Source of the DNA: Flavobacteriaceae bacterium
GTDB lineage: Bacteria; Bacteroidota; Bacteroidia; Flavobacteriales; Flavobacteriaceae
Length of the DNA stretch: 6,066 nucleotides
Assembly: GCA_947472705.1 (NCBI GenBank)
Contig: CANJDA010000131.1
Span: forward strand, 1 to 6,066
Direction: 5' to 3'
In this document: positions 1 through 6,043 of the stretch, in pieces
Numbering within the stretch: position 1 is the stretch's first letter
Layout: each line of letters starts with the position of its first letter
Notes under the pieces: model-generated
Database searches by the model: none
What the model saw: only the letters and a program-made list of their open reading frames with translations
Told to the model about the DNA's origin: nothing
Program-made: the position numbers and the translations under genes

Positions 1-177
1 ATCGCATTAAAAGGGAATTTGGTTTAAATCCAAAGCTGTTCCCGCAACTGTAAGCTATTAAGCTTGTTGTTAACTACAATACCACTGAGTTTAACTTGGG
101 AAGGTAAACAACAAGACGCAAGCCAGGAGACCTGCCTTATTCATCAGAGTAACAAACTTTCGGGACAAAAGGTTTGG
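1..177 (+). promoter_or_regulatory. Cobalamin (B12) riboswitch aptamer, 5' edge probably truncated
   Basis: This is an RNA element that binds adenosylcobalamin or a related corrinoid and controls the downstream receptor gene. The hallmarks of the cobalamin riboswitch class are all visible: GGGAA near 13-17, the CCCGCAACTG core at 41-50, CCACTG at 82-87, GGGAAGG at 98-104, and the B12 box AGCCAGGAGACCTGCC at 121-136. A 9-bp arm pairs 63-71 with 107-115. Downstream, 153-160 pairs with 169-176 (one G-U) to form the P13 hairpin, whose loop CGGGACAA (161-168) can kiss the L5 bases TCCCG (40-44) over five base pairs, as in solved members of this class. The sequence starts only about 12 bases before GGGAA, so part of the closing stem and the promoter probably lie outside the window. 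Confidence 0.96.
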
Positions 178-237
178 GTATGGGTAAATTCTATGCTTTT
201 CTCCCACGATTAGTAAAATTATTGTTGAATTTAAAAA
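158..237 (+). promoter_or_regulatory. Candidate riboswitch expression platform and receptor leader
   Basis: No hairpin followed by a U-tract lies between the aptamer and the receptor start, so transcription termination is unlikely and translational control is favoured. Two helices can be drawn. Bases 162-171 (GGGACAAAAG) can pair with 196-205 (CTTTTCTCCC), giving nine pairs around one C-C mismatch; this uses the kissing loop and the 3' side of P13, so it cannot coexist with the ligand-bound fold. Bases 185-191 (TAAATTC) can pair with 227-233 (GAATTTA), which ends four bases before the start codon. An inferred model is that B12 stabilises P13, frees 185-191 and occludes the initiation region. 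There is no Shine-Dalgarno sequence; the leader just before the start is A/T-rich. Confidence 0.5.
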
Positions 238-2217
238 ATGAAAAAATCAGTAAAAGCTATGGCTATTTTGGCTATGCTAACTTCTTGTGGTTATGCTCAA
301 GAGAAAGATTCTTTAAAAACAAAATATGATTTTGTTGACAAAGTCAAAGTAGTTTCGATAAATGAACTTAGTGAAGTAGTAGTGTCGGACACCAAATTTG
401 AACAGAACAAAGAAAAATCAGGAAAAGTCATTGAGGTGATTTCAGCTATGGATTTAGAAAAAAAGTCGGGTCAAAACTTGGCGACAGTTTTATCACAAAT
501 TGCAGGAGTTGAAATTAACGGAAACCAATCTGCCAATGGTAAAAACCTTGGATATTACATCAGGGGAGGTAAAAATCGTCAAATCTTAATTTTAATAGAT
601 GGTATTCCGGTTACCGATGCTTCGGGAATTAGTTTGGAGTATGATTTGCGATTGCTCCCGGTAGAACAAATAGAAAAAATTGAAGTGATGAAAGGAGCCG
701 CCAGCACCTTATACGGAACTGGAGCTGCCACTGGGATAATTAGTATCACATTGAAAAAAGGATCCAAAAAGACTATGCAGGGCAATGCCTATGTGAATAT
801 AGGTTCCAATAATACATCAGACAATCATAAATATAAAGGACAAGATTTTAACCAAGGTTTTTCGGTGAATGGAAATAATTATAAAATAAATTATTTTGCT
901 GGGTTGAACAGTACAGAGACTAAAGGGATGTCACAAATTGCGGGGGGTAATTATGAACCAGATAGTTTTTCAAGACAAAACATATTAGCTAAATTGGGTT
1001 ACAAAGCAACACAAAAACTCAGCTTGGACTTTTTTGGAAATTACGACCGCATCAAAAACAATTTCGATTTGGCTTTTGACAATACTGGTTTTGATGATAC
1101 TGAAATCAATAAAACTACTTCGGAGCAGTTTCGTTTTGGTTTTGCTCCAAAGTTCAAATACAATAAAGGGGAGTTCAATTTGAATTCGAGTTTTAATAAA
1201 GTCACTCGTGATTATTATGAATATGATAGTTATACTTCGGCTACTCAATATTCATTATTTAAGTCAAGAAGCGTTATTGCTGATGCCTTCAACAAACTTA
1301 ATTTCTTTACTAATTTTTTCTTAATTATTGGAACGGAGTTTCAATTTCACGATATGGCTACTGCTTCTCCTTATGGCAGCTTGGATAAAGAAAAAACAAA
1401 GTTCAATATGATAGATCCTTATGTGACGTTGGTATATACTTCACCATTTGGTTTGAATATTAATGTGGGTGCCAGACAAAATGTTCATAGCGAATATGGA
1501 AGTCATTTGGTGTATAATTTTAATCCATCCTATAATTTTAAAACAAGCTTTACTTTAAAAGTATTGGCGTCTTATAGCACGGCTTATATTACGCCTAGTT
1601 TGTACCAATTGTATTCAGAATATGGAAATACCCATTTAATGCCCGAAGAAAATAGAACGGTGGAAGCTGGTTTTGAAACCCAATTGTTCAATAAAAAAGT
1701 AAAATTGAATGCCGTTGGATTTTATCGCGATGAGAAGAATTCATTTGGATTTTATTTTGACAACATAACTTTTGACTCTTATTATATTAATTTAGATGGA
1801 AGTAGTAAGGCTAAAGGAGTAGAAACTGAATTTACTTTGGATTTAACTACTAAACTTAGAGTTAACAGTAACTATACTTTCACACAAGTTGATAAAGCTC
1901 TTGATCGATTAATTCCGAAGCACAAAATAAATGCTGGTTTAGATTTTCAGCCAACAACAAGAAGCTTTTTTAATGTAAGTTACCAATATTTTGATGCTCG
2001 TAAAGATGCTTTTTTTGACGGAATTAGCTTTGCTACTACAACAGTAAAACTAGGCTCTTATCAATTATTAAATGCCACTGCAAAATACGAACTTATTAAA
2101 AGTCGATTAATAATTTTTGGTTCAGTTACGAATATTTTTAACGAAGAATTTGTAGAAAATATTGGTTACTCCACTCGCGGAAGAAATTTCAAGATGGGGT
2201 TAACAATAATTTTGTAA
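238..2217 (+). CDS. btuB: TonB-dependent outer membrane receptor, BtuB-like (vitamin B12/corrinoid uptake)
   Basis: This 659-residue outer membrane receptor is predicted to import cobalamin or a corrinoid into the periplasm using TonB energy. Residues 1-20 form a signal peptide with likely cleavage after GYA, before QEKD. A TonB-box-like stretch (ELSEVVVSDT) lies near 43-52. The plug domain spans about 57-175, with YYIRGGKNRQILILIDGIPV at 107-126 and EKIEVMKGAASTLYGTGAATG at 146-166. The remainder is an alternating beta-barrel ending in the family-typical VTNIFNEEF...GYSTRGRNF block near 630-651. The length is close to that of Enterobacteria BtuB. Substrate assignment rests mainly on the riboswitch directly upstream. 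The ATG at 238 is the earliest possible start, because an in-frame TAA sits at 232-234. The last residue is Leu rather than the usual aromatic. LTSC at 14-17 resembles a lipobox, but a lipoprotein TonB receptor would be atypical. Confidence 0.93.
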   Translation: MKKSVKAMAILAMLTSCGYAQEKDSLKTKYDFVDKVKVVSINELSEVVVSDTKFEQNKEKSGKVIEVISAMDLEKKSGQNLATVLSQIAGVEINGNQSANGKNLGYYIRGGKNRQILILIDGIPVTDASGISLEYDLRLLPVEQIEKIEVMKGAASTLYGTGAATGIISITLKKGSKKTMQGNAYVNIGSNNTSDNHKYKGQDFNQGFSVNGNNYKINYFAGLNSTETKGMSQIAGGNYEPDSFSRQNILAKLGYKATQKLSLDFFGNYDRIKNNFDLAFDNTGFDDTEINKTTSEQFRFGFAPKFKYNKGEFNLNSSFNKVTRDYYEYDSYTSATQYSLFKSRSVIADAFNKLNFFTNFFLIIGTEFQFHDMATASPYGSLDKEKTKFNMIDPYVTLVYTSPFGLNINVGARQNVHSEYGSHLVYNFNPSYNFKTSFTLKVLASYSTAYITPSLYQLYSEYGNTHLMPEENRTVEAGFETQLFNKKVKLNAVGFYRDEKNSFGFYFDNITFDSYYINLDGSSKAKGVETEFTLDLTTKLRVNSNYTFTQVDKALDRLIPKHKINAGLDFQPTTRSFFNVSYQYFDARKDAFFDGISFATTTVKLGSYQLLNATAKYELIKSRLIIFGSVTNIFNEEFVENIGYSTRGRNFKMGLTIIL

Positions 2218-2223
2218 TTAATT

Positions 2224-2255
2224 GTAAAAGGCTAACCCCACAGTTAGCCTTTTAC
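2224..2255. terminator. Bidirectional intrinsic terminator between convergent genes
   Basis: A perfect 13-bp stem pairs 2224-2236 with 2243-2255 around the six-base loop CCCACA. The GC-rich core GGCTAAC/GTTAGCC is flanked by A4 on the left and T4 on the right, so it can end transcripts of the receptor gene on the plus strand and of the S41 protease gene on the minus strand. It lies in the 46-base gap between the two stop codons. Confidence 0.88.
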
Positions 2256-2263
2256 CATAAAAC

Positions 2264-3664
2264 TTATTTTCTATCAAGATACATTTCTGTTCTCAGCGGA
2301 TTAATTGCCTTAGCATCTGTAAAATCTCTTTGAATTAATTCTGAATTTTGTACATGCTTACCATTGGCTATAATTTGGTTGATGGCTTCATTTAAATAGG
2401 GTTCATCAACTTGTCCTAGTACGCCTAAATTGTTGAGGTTTTCAGAGATTAAAGTATTGGGAGTAATGCCGGATGTATAATCGCCAAAACCATATTTATC
2501 TACAATTTTCAATACTATAGGTTGCATGGCGTATTTATGATTAGGGTTGATGTCTGTTTTACTTACAAAAGTAGGGGAGTCATATAGCGTAATGGAACCT
2601 ACATTTTTCCCAACGGTAACATCGCCAATTTGTATAACATCAATATAAGGTTTCAAACAGTTAATAACCAATTCACTTGCTGATGCAGTTCCTTTGGTTG
2701 TTAAAACATACACTTTGTTAAGATTTAGACTGTTTAGCCCACCTATAAATTTATTTAATAATGAGTTTGGATTATTATTTTCATAATAAGATTGAGCTTT
2801 GGCATTCCATTGTTGTTTGGCAAATAATTGTCCTGTAAATTGTCCGGTTATCATGCTGGCCAATTTGGTAGCCGAGTTAATTGAACCTCCTGAATTATAT
2901 CGTAAATCCAATACCAAATCGGTTACATTTTGAGAAATTAAACTTCCAAAAGCGGCATTCAATTGAGTGTCATAACTAGCATAAAATCCGTTATACATCA
3001 AATAACCTATGTTGTGTGTGCCTTGATTGATTACCGTATTAATAAAAATTGGGTTTTCAGACAAATTGCTCTTTGTTAAAGTAATTGATTGTCCATTAGG
3101 AGTAATGGCACCGTTGTCATAATCAGCCAAATTTATAGTATAGGTATCATTGGCTAAAAGTGTTCTGTAATTATCAATTGTCAAAGGTGTTCCATCAATA
3201 GCATAAAACACATTACCCCTTTGTATATTTTTGGTAGCAGCATCAGACCCAGGAAGAATATATCTTACCCAACCATAAATATCCGTTGAGCTCCCTGATT
3301 TATAGCGTAATCCATAATCCATTCCGTTATTTAAAGTTGTACCTGAAAGCACGCCTTCTAAAACAGTATAATCGCTAAAAATCACACTGAATCGATCAGT
3401 CGTTGCATCGGTACGAAGGTGGTTAAACAAATCAAAAGGGTCATTATAGTTGGTCAAAAAAGTATTTAACTCACTCTGATTATTAAATCGATTATCAGCT
3501 AAATCAGGAACATCCGCTTGCCATAAATAGTATAAGTTCATTCCTTTCCAAATAAAGTCGTTAATTTTTAAACTATCTGGGACAGGATTGTCATCCATAT
3601 CTGAACAGCTTATTGGGATTACCAATGAGAATAAGAATAACAACGAAAGCAAGTTTTTTTTCAT
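2264..3664 (-). CDS. S41-family (C-terminal processing type) serine peptidase, predicted surface lipoprotein
   Basis: This 466-residue protein is a predicted serine protease of the tail-specific/C-terminal processing (S41) family. A signal peptide ends in the lipobox PISC, with Cys20 as the lipidation site. The next residues, SDMDD, resemble the acidic lipoprotein export signal that sends Bacteroidota lipoproteins to the cell surface. A PDZ-like region covers about 100-205 (GWVRYILPGSDA, GNVFYAIDGTPL). The catalytic domain runs from about 215 to 400, with DLRYNSGG at 253-260. TASASE (326-331) supplies the likely nucleophile Ser328, and GKN supplies Lys353. Their 25-residue spacing matches the Ser-Lys dyad of E. 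coli Prc, so the enzyme appears catalytically intact. The start at 3664 directly precedes a good signal peptide (MKKNLLSLLF). It converges with the receptor gene and diverges from the sigma operon. Its substrate is unknown. Confidence 0.9.
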   Translation of the reverse strand: MKKNLLSLLFLFSLVIPISCSDMDDNPVPDSLKINDFIWKGMNLYYLWQADVPDLADNRFNNQSELNTFLTNYNDPFDLFNHLRTDATTDRFSVIFSDYTVLEGVLSGTTLNNGMDYGLRYKSGSSTDIYGWVRYILPGSDAATKNIQRGNVFYAIDGTPLTIDNYRTLLANDTYTINLADYDNGAITPNGQSITLTKSNLSENPIFINTVINQGTHNIGYLMYNGFYASYDTQLNAAFGSLISQNVTDLVLDLRYNSGGSINSATKLASMITGQFTGQLFAKQQWNAKAQSYYENNNPNSLLNKFIGGLNSLNLNKVYVLTTKGTASASELVINCLKPYIDVIQIGDVTVGKNVGSITLYDSPTFVSKTDINPNHKYAMQPIVLKIVDKYGFGDYTSGITPNTLISENLNNLGVLGQVDEPYLNEAINQIIANGKHVQNSELIQRDFTDAKAINPLRTEMYLDRK

Positions 3665-3673
3665 GATTTGGTA

Positions 3674-3697
3674 TTATTTAAATAAACGTAAATTTAC
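3674..3697. repeat. Two adjacent perfect palindromes upstream of the S41 protease gene
   Basis: TTATTTAAATAA (3674-3685) and GTAAATTTAC (3688-3697) are each perfectly palindromic and lie two bases apart, 10 to 33 bases upstream of the protease start codon. On the minus strand, TACGTTTA (3690 down to 3683) resembles the Bacteroidota -7 box TAnnTTTG at seven of eight positions, but no TTTG is found at the expected upstream distance. They could be operator sites over a promoter. Such AT-rich palindromes also arise easily by chance, so this is weak. Confidence 0.25.
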
Positions 3698-3734
3698 TAA
3701 GTTTAGATGAATATGGTTATATTATTTTTTGTTT

Positions 3735-3760
3735 GTAACAAATAAATTATTTGCTCGTCT
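3735..3760 (+). promoter_or_regulatory. Candidate ECF-sigma promoter for the sigma operon (GTAAC-N16-CGTCT)
   Basis: GTAAC (3735-3739) and CGTCT (3756-3760) are separated by 16 bases. This matches the general pattern of ECF-sigma promoters: an AAC-containing -35 element and a CGTC-type -10 element. Transcription would start near 3766, giving a short leader of roughly 27 bases to the ATG at 3793. The position in front of an ECF sigma gene suggests positive autoregulation, which is common in this class. No good housekeeping Bacteroidota promoter (TTTG-N19-TAnnTTTG) was found in the same stretch; ATTATTTG at 3746-3753 fits poorly and is too close to the upstream TTTG. Confidence 0.5.
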
Positions 3761-3792
3761 TGACTTTTAACCACTAACCAAGAGTAGTTTCA

Positions 3793-4302
3793 ATGAACCA
3801 AAAACAATTTATGCAATTGGTAAATCCATTTCAGGATAAACTTTTTCGAATGGCGAAGCGATTACTTGTTAGCACAGAAGAAGCTGAAGATGCAACCCAA
3901 GAAGTTTTGGTTAAATTGTGGAATAAGAATGAAAGTTTAGATGAATATAAAAGTATAGAAGCTGTAGCGATGACAATGACCAAAAATTATTGTTTAGACC
4001 AATTGAAATCGAAACGTGCTAGTAATATGAAAATTGTTCATAATAATTTTACTGACAGAGAAGCGAGTTTGCAACGAAAATTGGAAGATCGAGACACTTG
4101 GAATTGGGTAGAAAAAATAATGAACGACCTCCCAGAACAACAAAAGCTAATTGTACAAATGAGAGATATTGAAGAAATGGAGTTTGTGGAAATTAGTAAA
4201 ATACTAGATATGAATGAATCGGCTATACGAACAGCACTTTCAAGAGCAAGAAAAACGATACGAGAAACAATGACAAAAACACATCATTATGGCATTGGAT
4301 AA
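3793..4302 (+). CDS. ECF-type RNA polymerase sigma factor (sigma-70 family)
   Basis: This 169-residue sigma factor is predicted to redirect RNA polymerase to a small regulon. Region 2 spans about residues 10-75 and contains AEDATQEVLVKLW (31-43), the characteristic core-binding and -10 recognition segment. A variable linker covers 76-110. Region 4 spans about 111-160: LPEQQKLIVQMRDIEEME leads into the helix-turn-helix FVEISKILDMNESAIRTALSRARKTIRE (130-157) that would read the -35 element. There is no region 1.1 or region 3, as expected for the ECF class. The ATG is supported by an in-frame stop at 3775-3777 and the lack of alternative starts between. The gene overlaps the next one by 14 bases, which suggests translational coupling and a stoichiometric partnership. 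The specific signal is not identifiable from sequence. Confidence 0.95.
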   Translation: MNQKQFMQLVNPFQDKLFRMAKRLLVSTEEAEDATQEVLVKLWNKNESLDEYKSIEAVAMTMTKNYCLDQLKSKRASNMKIVHNNFTDREASLQRKLEDRDTWNWVEKIMNDLPEQQKLIVQMRDIEEMEFVEISKILDMNESAIRTALSRARKTIRETMTKTHHYGIG

Positions 4303-4735
4303 TATAGAAAAATTAATAGAGAAATACTTCGAGGCAGAAACCACTATAGCAGAAGAAAAAGAGTTGAAAAACTACTTTGCTTCTCCTGATGTTGCGCAGC
4401 ATCTGGAACAATACAAACCTTTATTTGGTTATGCCATTCAAGCAAAACAAGAGCAGTTTAACGCAACAATTCCATTAAAATCTGAGAAACAAACCAGAAT
4501 AGTTTGGTTATCAGTTGCGGCATCTATAATTGTTTTACTTGGTGTGAGTTTATTTACTTTCAATCATTATAATCAACCAAAACTAAATGATTTTGGTACT
4601 TATGATGATCCCGAAGTAGCGTTCAGAGAAACCCAAAAAGCATTGGATTTAATCTCAGAACATGTAAATAAAGGCATAGGAAGTATGAACTATTTAAATG
4701 AATATCAACAATCAAAAAACAAAATTTTTAAATAA
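4289..4735 (+). CDS. Probable single-pass membrane anti-sigma factor
   Basis: This 148-residue protein probably holds the preceding sigma factor inactive at the inner membrane. Residues 1-70 are charged, helical and likely cytoplasmic (NIEKLIEKYFEAETTIAEEKELKNYF near 5-30). A single transmembrane helix covers about 71-91 (IVWLSVAASIIVLLGVSLFTF), preceded by KQTR, consistent with a cytoplasmic N-terminus. A short 57-residue tail (DDPEVAFRETQKALDLISEHV near 106-126, ending NKIFK) would face the periplasm. It has no cysteine, so it is not a zinc-binding (ZAS) anti-sigma. The assignment rests on gene overlap with the sigma factor, topology and size, not on a recognised domain. It is followed after 16 bases by the DUF4252 genes, so the four genes look like one transcription unit. 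Confidence 0.72.
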   Translation: MALDNIEKLIEKYFEAETTIAEEKELKNYFASPDVAQHLEQYKPLFGYAIQAKQEQFNATIPLKSEKQTRIVWLSVAASIIVLLGVSLFTFNHYNQPKLNDFGTYDDPEVAFRETQKALDLISEHVNKGIGSMNYLNEYQQSKNKIFK

Positions 4736-4751
4736 AAAAAATTAAGAAATC

Positions 4752-5288
4752 ATGAGGAAATTAATTTTAAGTATAGTATTTGTACTAACGGCTAATACCT
4801 TTTTTGCCCAATCGGTCTTTGATAAATTTGACAACCAAGATGATGTTACCACAGTAATTGTCAATAAAAAGATGTTTACACTGTTAAGTAAAATGGATGT
4901 AAAAGACAAAGAAACACAGCAATATGTAAATCTTATTAAAAAGTTAGACAATTTGAAAGTATTCGTTACTTCAAGTGATAAAAAAGGAGATGAAATGAAA
5001 GCTGTATCCGACAAGTATATCAAGTCATCAGCATTAGACGAATTGATGCATATCAACGAAAAAGGGAAAAGTGTAAAAATTTATGTGAAATCAGGTGCTT
5101 CTGAATCACAAATTAGAGAACTGTTAATGTTTATCGAAGGTAGCGGAAAAGAAGAAACAGTGCTTATGTCTTTAACTGGGAATTTTGATTTAGATGAACT
5201 TTCAGTTTTGACAGATAAAATGAAATTGCCAGGTGGAGATGATTTAAAAAAAGCATCAAAAGACAAAGGTCCTAAAGGATCAAAATAA
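4752..5288 (+). CDS. DUF4252-type secreted protein
   Basis: This 178-residue exported protein of unknown function resembles the DUF4252 family found in Bacteroidota. A signal peptide (MRKLILSIVFVLTANTFFA) with probable cleavage before Gln20 sends it to the periplasm. The mature start, SVFDKFDNQDDVTTVIVNKKMFTLLSKM in pattern, has the family's hallmark phrase around 29-48 (DDVTTVIVNKKMFTLLSKMD). The middle contains two probable beta-strand units, LDNLKVFVTSS (65-75) and KSVKIYVKSG (106-115), and near the end VLMSLTGNFDLDELSVLTDKM (137-157). The tail is lysine- and glycine-rich (165-178). It is third in the sigma operon and lies eight bases before a same-length relative. Its place in the operon suggests a role linked to the sigma/anti-sigma pair, either as an effector or a modulator. 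No catalytic residues are recognisable. Confidence 0.8.
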   Translation: MRKLILSIVFVLTANTFFAQSVFDKFDNQDDVTTVIVNKKMFTLLSKMDVKDKETQQYVNLIKKLDNLKVFVTSSDKKGDEMKAVSDKYIKSSALDELMHINEKGKSVKIYVKSGASESQIRELLMFIEGSGKEETVLMSLTGNFDLDELSVLTDKMKLPGGDDLKKASKDKGPKGSK

Positions 5289-5296
5289 GTCCTATA

Positions 5297-5833
5297 ATGA
5301 AAGGAATTACTCTTTTAGCGGCTCTATTGGCTTACTTCTTACTCACAAGTTGTCAGAAGGAGCCCACCCTTCAAAAGTACTTTGTAGAGAATTCAGATAA
5401 AAAAGATTTTATCGCTTTAGACATCTCTCCAAGTATTATTAATGTTGACCAAACCAAATTGACTTCTGAGCAAAAAACAGCTTTAACATCATTTGATAAG
5501 ATGAATATTATAGCGTTCAAATCAAACAAAAACAATCAGGTAGAATATAGTGAAGAAAGTCAGAAAGTAACTCAAATTTTAAAAGGGAAAGAATATAACG
5601 AACTGATGAAAATAGGGTCAGGGAAAGATGCTGCTTCAGTTAGTTTTGTTGGTGATGAGAATCATATAAACGAGTTTGTGTTATTCGCCAAAAAGAAAGA
5701 TAATGGTTTTGCCGTTGTCAGAATTTTGGGTAATGATATGAATCCAAATAATATTATGAATATGCTATCTATTTTGAAAAGTTCAAATATTGATATGACA
5801 CAACTATCATCCTTACAAGGTTTAATAAAATAA
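5297..5833 (+). CDS. DUF4252-type lipoprotein
   Basis: This 178-residue lipoprotein is a divergent relative of the preceding protein and is also assigned to the DUF4252 type with moderate confidence. The lipobox LTSC gives Cys19 as the lipidation site, followed by QKEP, which only partly resembles the K-acidic surface-export signals of Flavobacteriia, so the membrane leaflet is uncertain. The shared architecture includes an early strand (KDFIALDISPSII, 36-48), a central SFDKMNIIAFKSN (65-77), a VSFVGDENHINEFVLFAKKKDNGFAVVRILGND segment (115-147) corresponding to the LTGNFDLDEL region of its neighbour, and a hydrophobic C-terminal helix (NNIMNMLSILKS, 151-162). It starts eight bases after the preceding stop and is followed by a strong terminator, so it is the last gene of the operon. 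Function is unknown. Confidence 0.75.
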   Translation: MKGITLLAALLAYFLLTSCQKEPTLQKYFVENSDKKDFIALDISPSIINVDQTKLTSEQKTALTSFDKMNIIAFKSNKNNQVEYSEESQKVTQILKGKEYNELMKIGSGKDAASVSFVGDENHINEFVLFAKKKDNGFAVVRILGNDMNPNNIMNMLSILKSSNIDMTQLSSLQGLIK

Positions 5834-5852
5834 AGACTAAATATTTAAAATA

Positions 5853-5889
5853 AAAAAATGAGCTCGGTAAAGAATCGGGCTCATTTTTT
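5853..5889. terminator. Bidirectional intrinsic terminator between the sigma operon and the tRNA genes
   Basis: The stem pairs 5859-5867 (TGAGCTCGG) with 5875-5883 (TCGGGCTCA), with two G-T wobbles, around the loop TAAAGAA (5868-5874). It is extended by A6 (5853-5858) against T6 (5884-5889). The T run follows the stem on the plus strand and the A run supplies a U-tract for the minus strand. It can therefore close both the sigma/DUF4252 operon and the minus-strand tRNA transcript arriving from the right. Confidence 0.9.
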
Positions 5890-5922
5890 ATAAATAAAAG
5901 TATCTTACTTTAAAAAAGTTTG

Positions 5923-6004
5923 TGACCACGATGGGATTCGAACCCACACGTCTTTCAACACCACCCCCTCAAGATGGCGAGTCTACCAATTTCTCCACGT
6001 GGCC
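5923..6004 (-). tRNA. tRNA-Leu, anticodon GAG
   Basis: This complete 82-base class II tRNA decodes leucine CUC and, by wobble, CUU codons. The acceptor arm GGCCACG pairs with CGTGGTC (one G-T). The D-arm is GAG-AAATTGGTAGA-CTC, the anticodon stem is CCATC/GGTGG, and the loop TTGAGGG places anticodon GAG at 5970-5968. The 13-base variable region contains a short GTT-GAAA-GAC stem-loop typical of leucine tRNAs. The T-arm is GTGGG-TTCGAAT-CCCAT. The discriminator base is A, and the genome continues CAA, so CCA is not encoded and must be added after transcription. Confidence 0.95.
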
Positions 6005-6011
6005 AATAAAC

Positions 6012-6043
6012 AAAAAAAGTCAAACAAAATTTGTTCGACTTTT
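6012..6043 (-). terminator. Terminator-like hairpin between the two minus-strand tRNA genes
   Basis: Read on the minus strand, AAAAGTCGAACAAA folds back on TTTGTTTGACTTTT (stem of about 13 pairs including one G-U, tiny A/T loop at 6028-6030), and a run of seven T (6018-6012) lies on its 3' side. This looks like an intrinsic terminator for the tRNA entering from the right edge. It begins at the last base of that tRNA's CCA end and finishes eight bases before the tRNA-Leu. It may instead be a partial terminator or a processing site if the tRNAs are cotranscribed. Confidence 0.55.

Noticed and set aside
280..291. Lipobox-like LTSC in the receptor's signal peptide
   Set aside because: TonB-dependent receptors are integral beta-barrels. 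The GYA site three residues later before Gln is a better signal peptidase I site, and Gly at +2 with no acidic stretch gives no support for a lipoprotein.
579..785. Minus-strand open frame of 68 codons inside the receptor gene
   Set aside because: It lies opposite the conserved plug-domain coding sequence, and its translation shows no recognisable domain. It is a shadow of the receptor gene.
985..1248. Minus-strand open frame of 87 codons inside the receptor gene
   Set aside because: It is antisense to barrel-coding sequence and rich in Ile, Phe and Ser, as expected from the complement of AT-rich coding DNA. It has no leader of its own.
3728..3753. Possible Bacteroidota housekeeping promoter (TTTG with ATTATTTG) before the sigma gene
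   Set aside because: The downstream box does not match TAnnTTTG at its first two positions, and the spacing of 10 to 14 bases is well short of the usual 19 or so.
4742..5266. Two minus-strand open frames (104 and 61 codons) opposite the first DUF4252 gene
   Set aside because: The plus-strand frame has a clear signal peptide, family-like motifs and operon spacing. The antisense frames have none of these.
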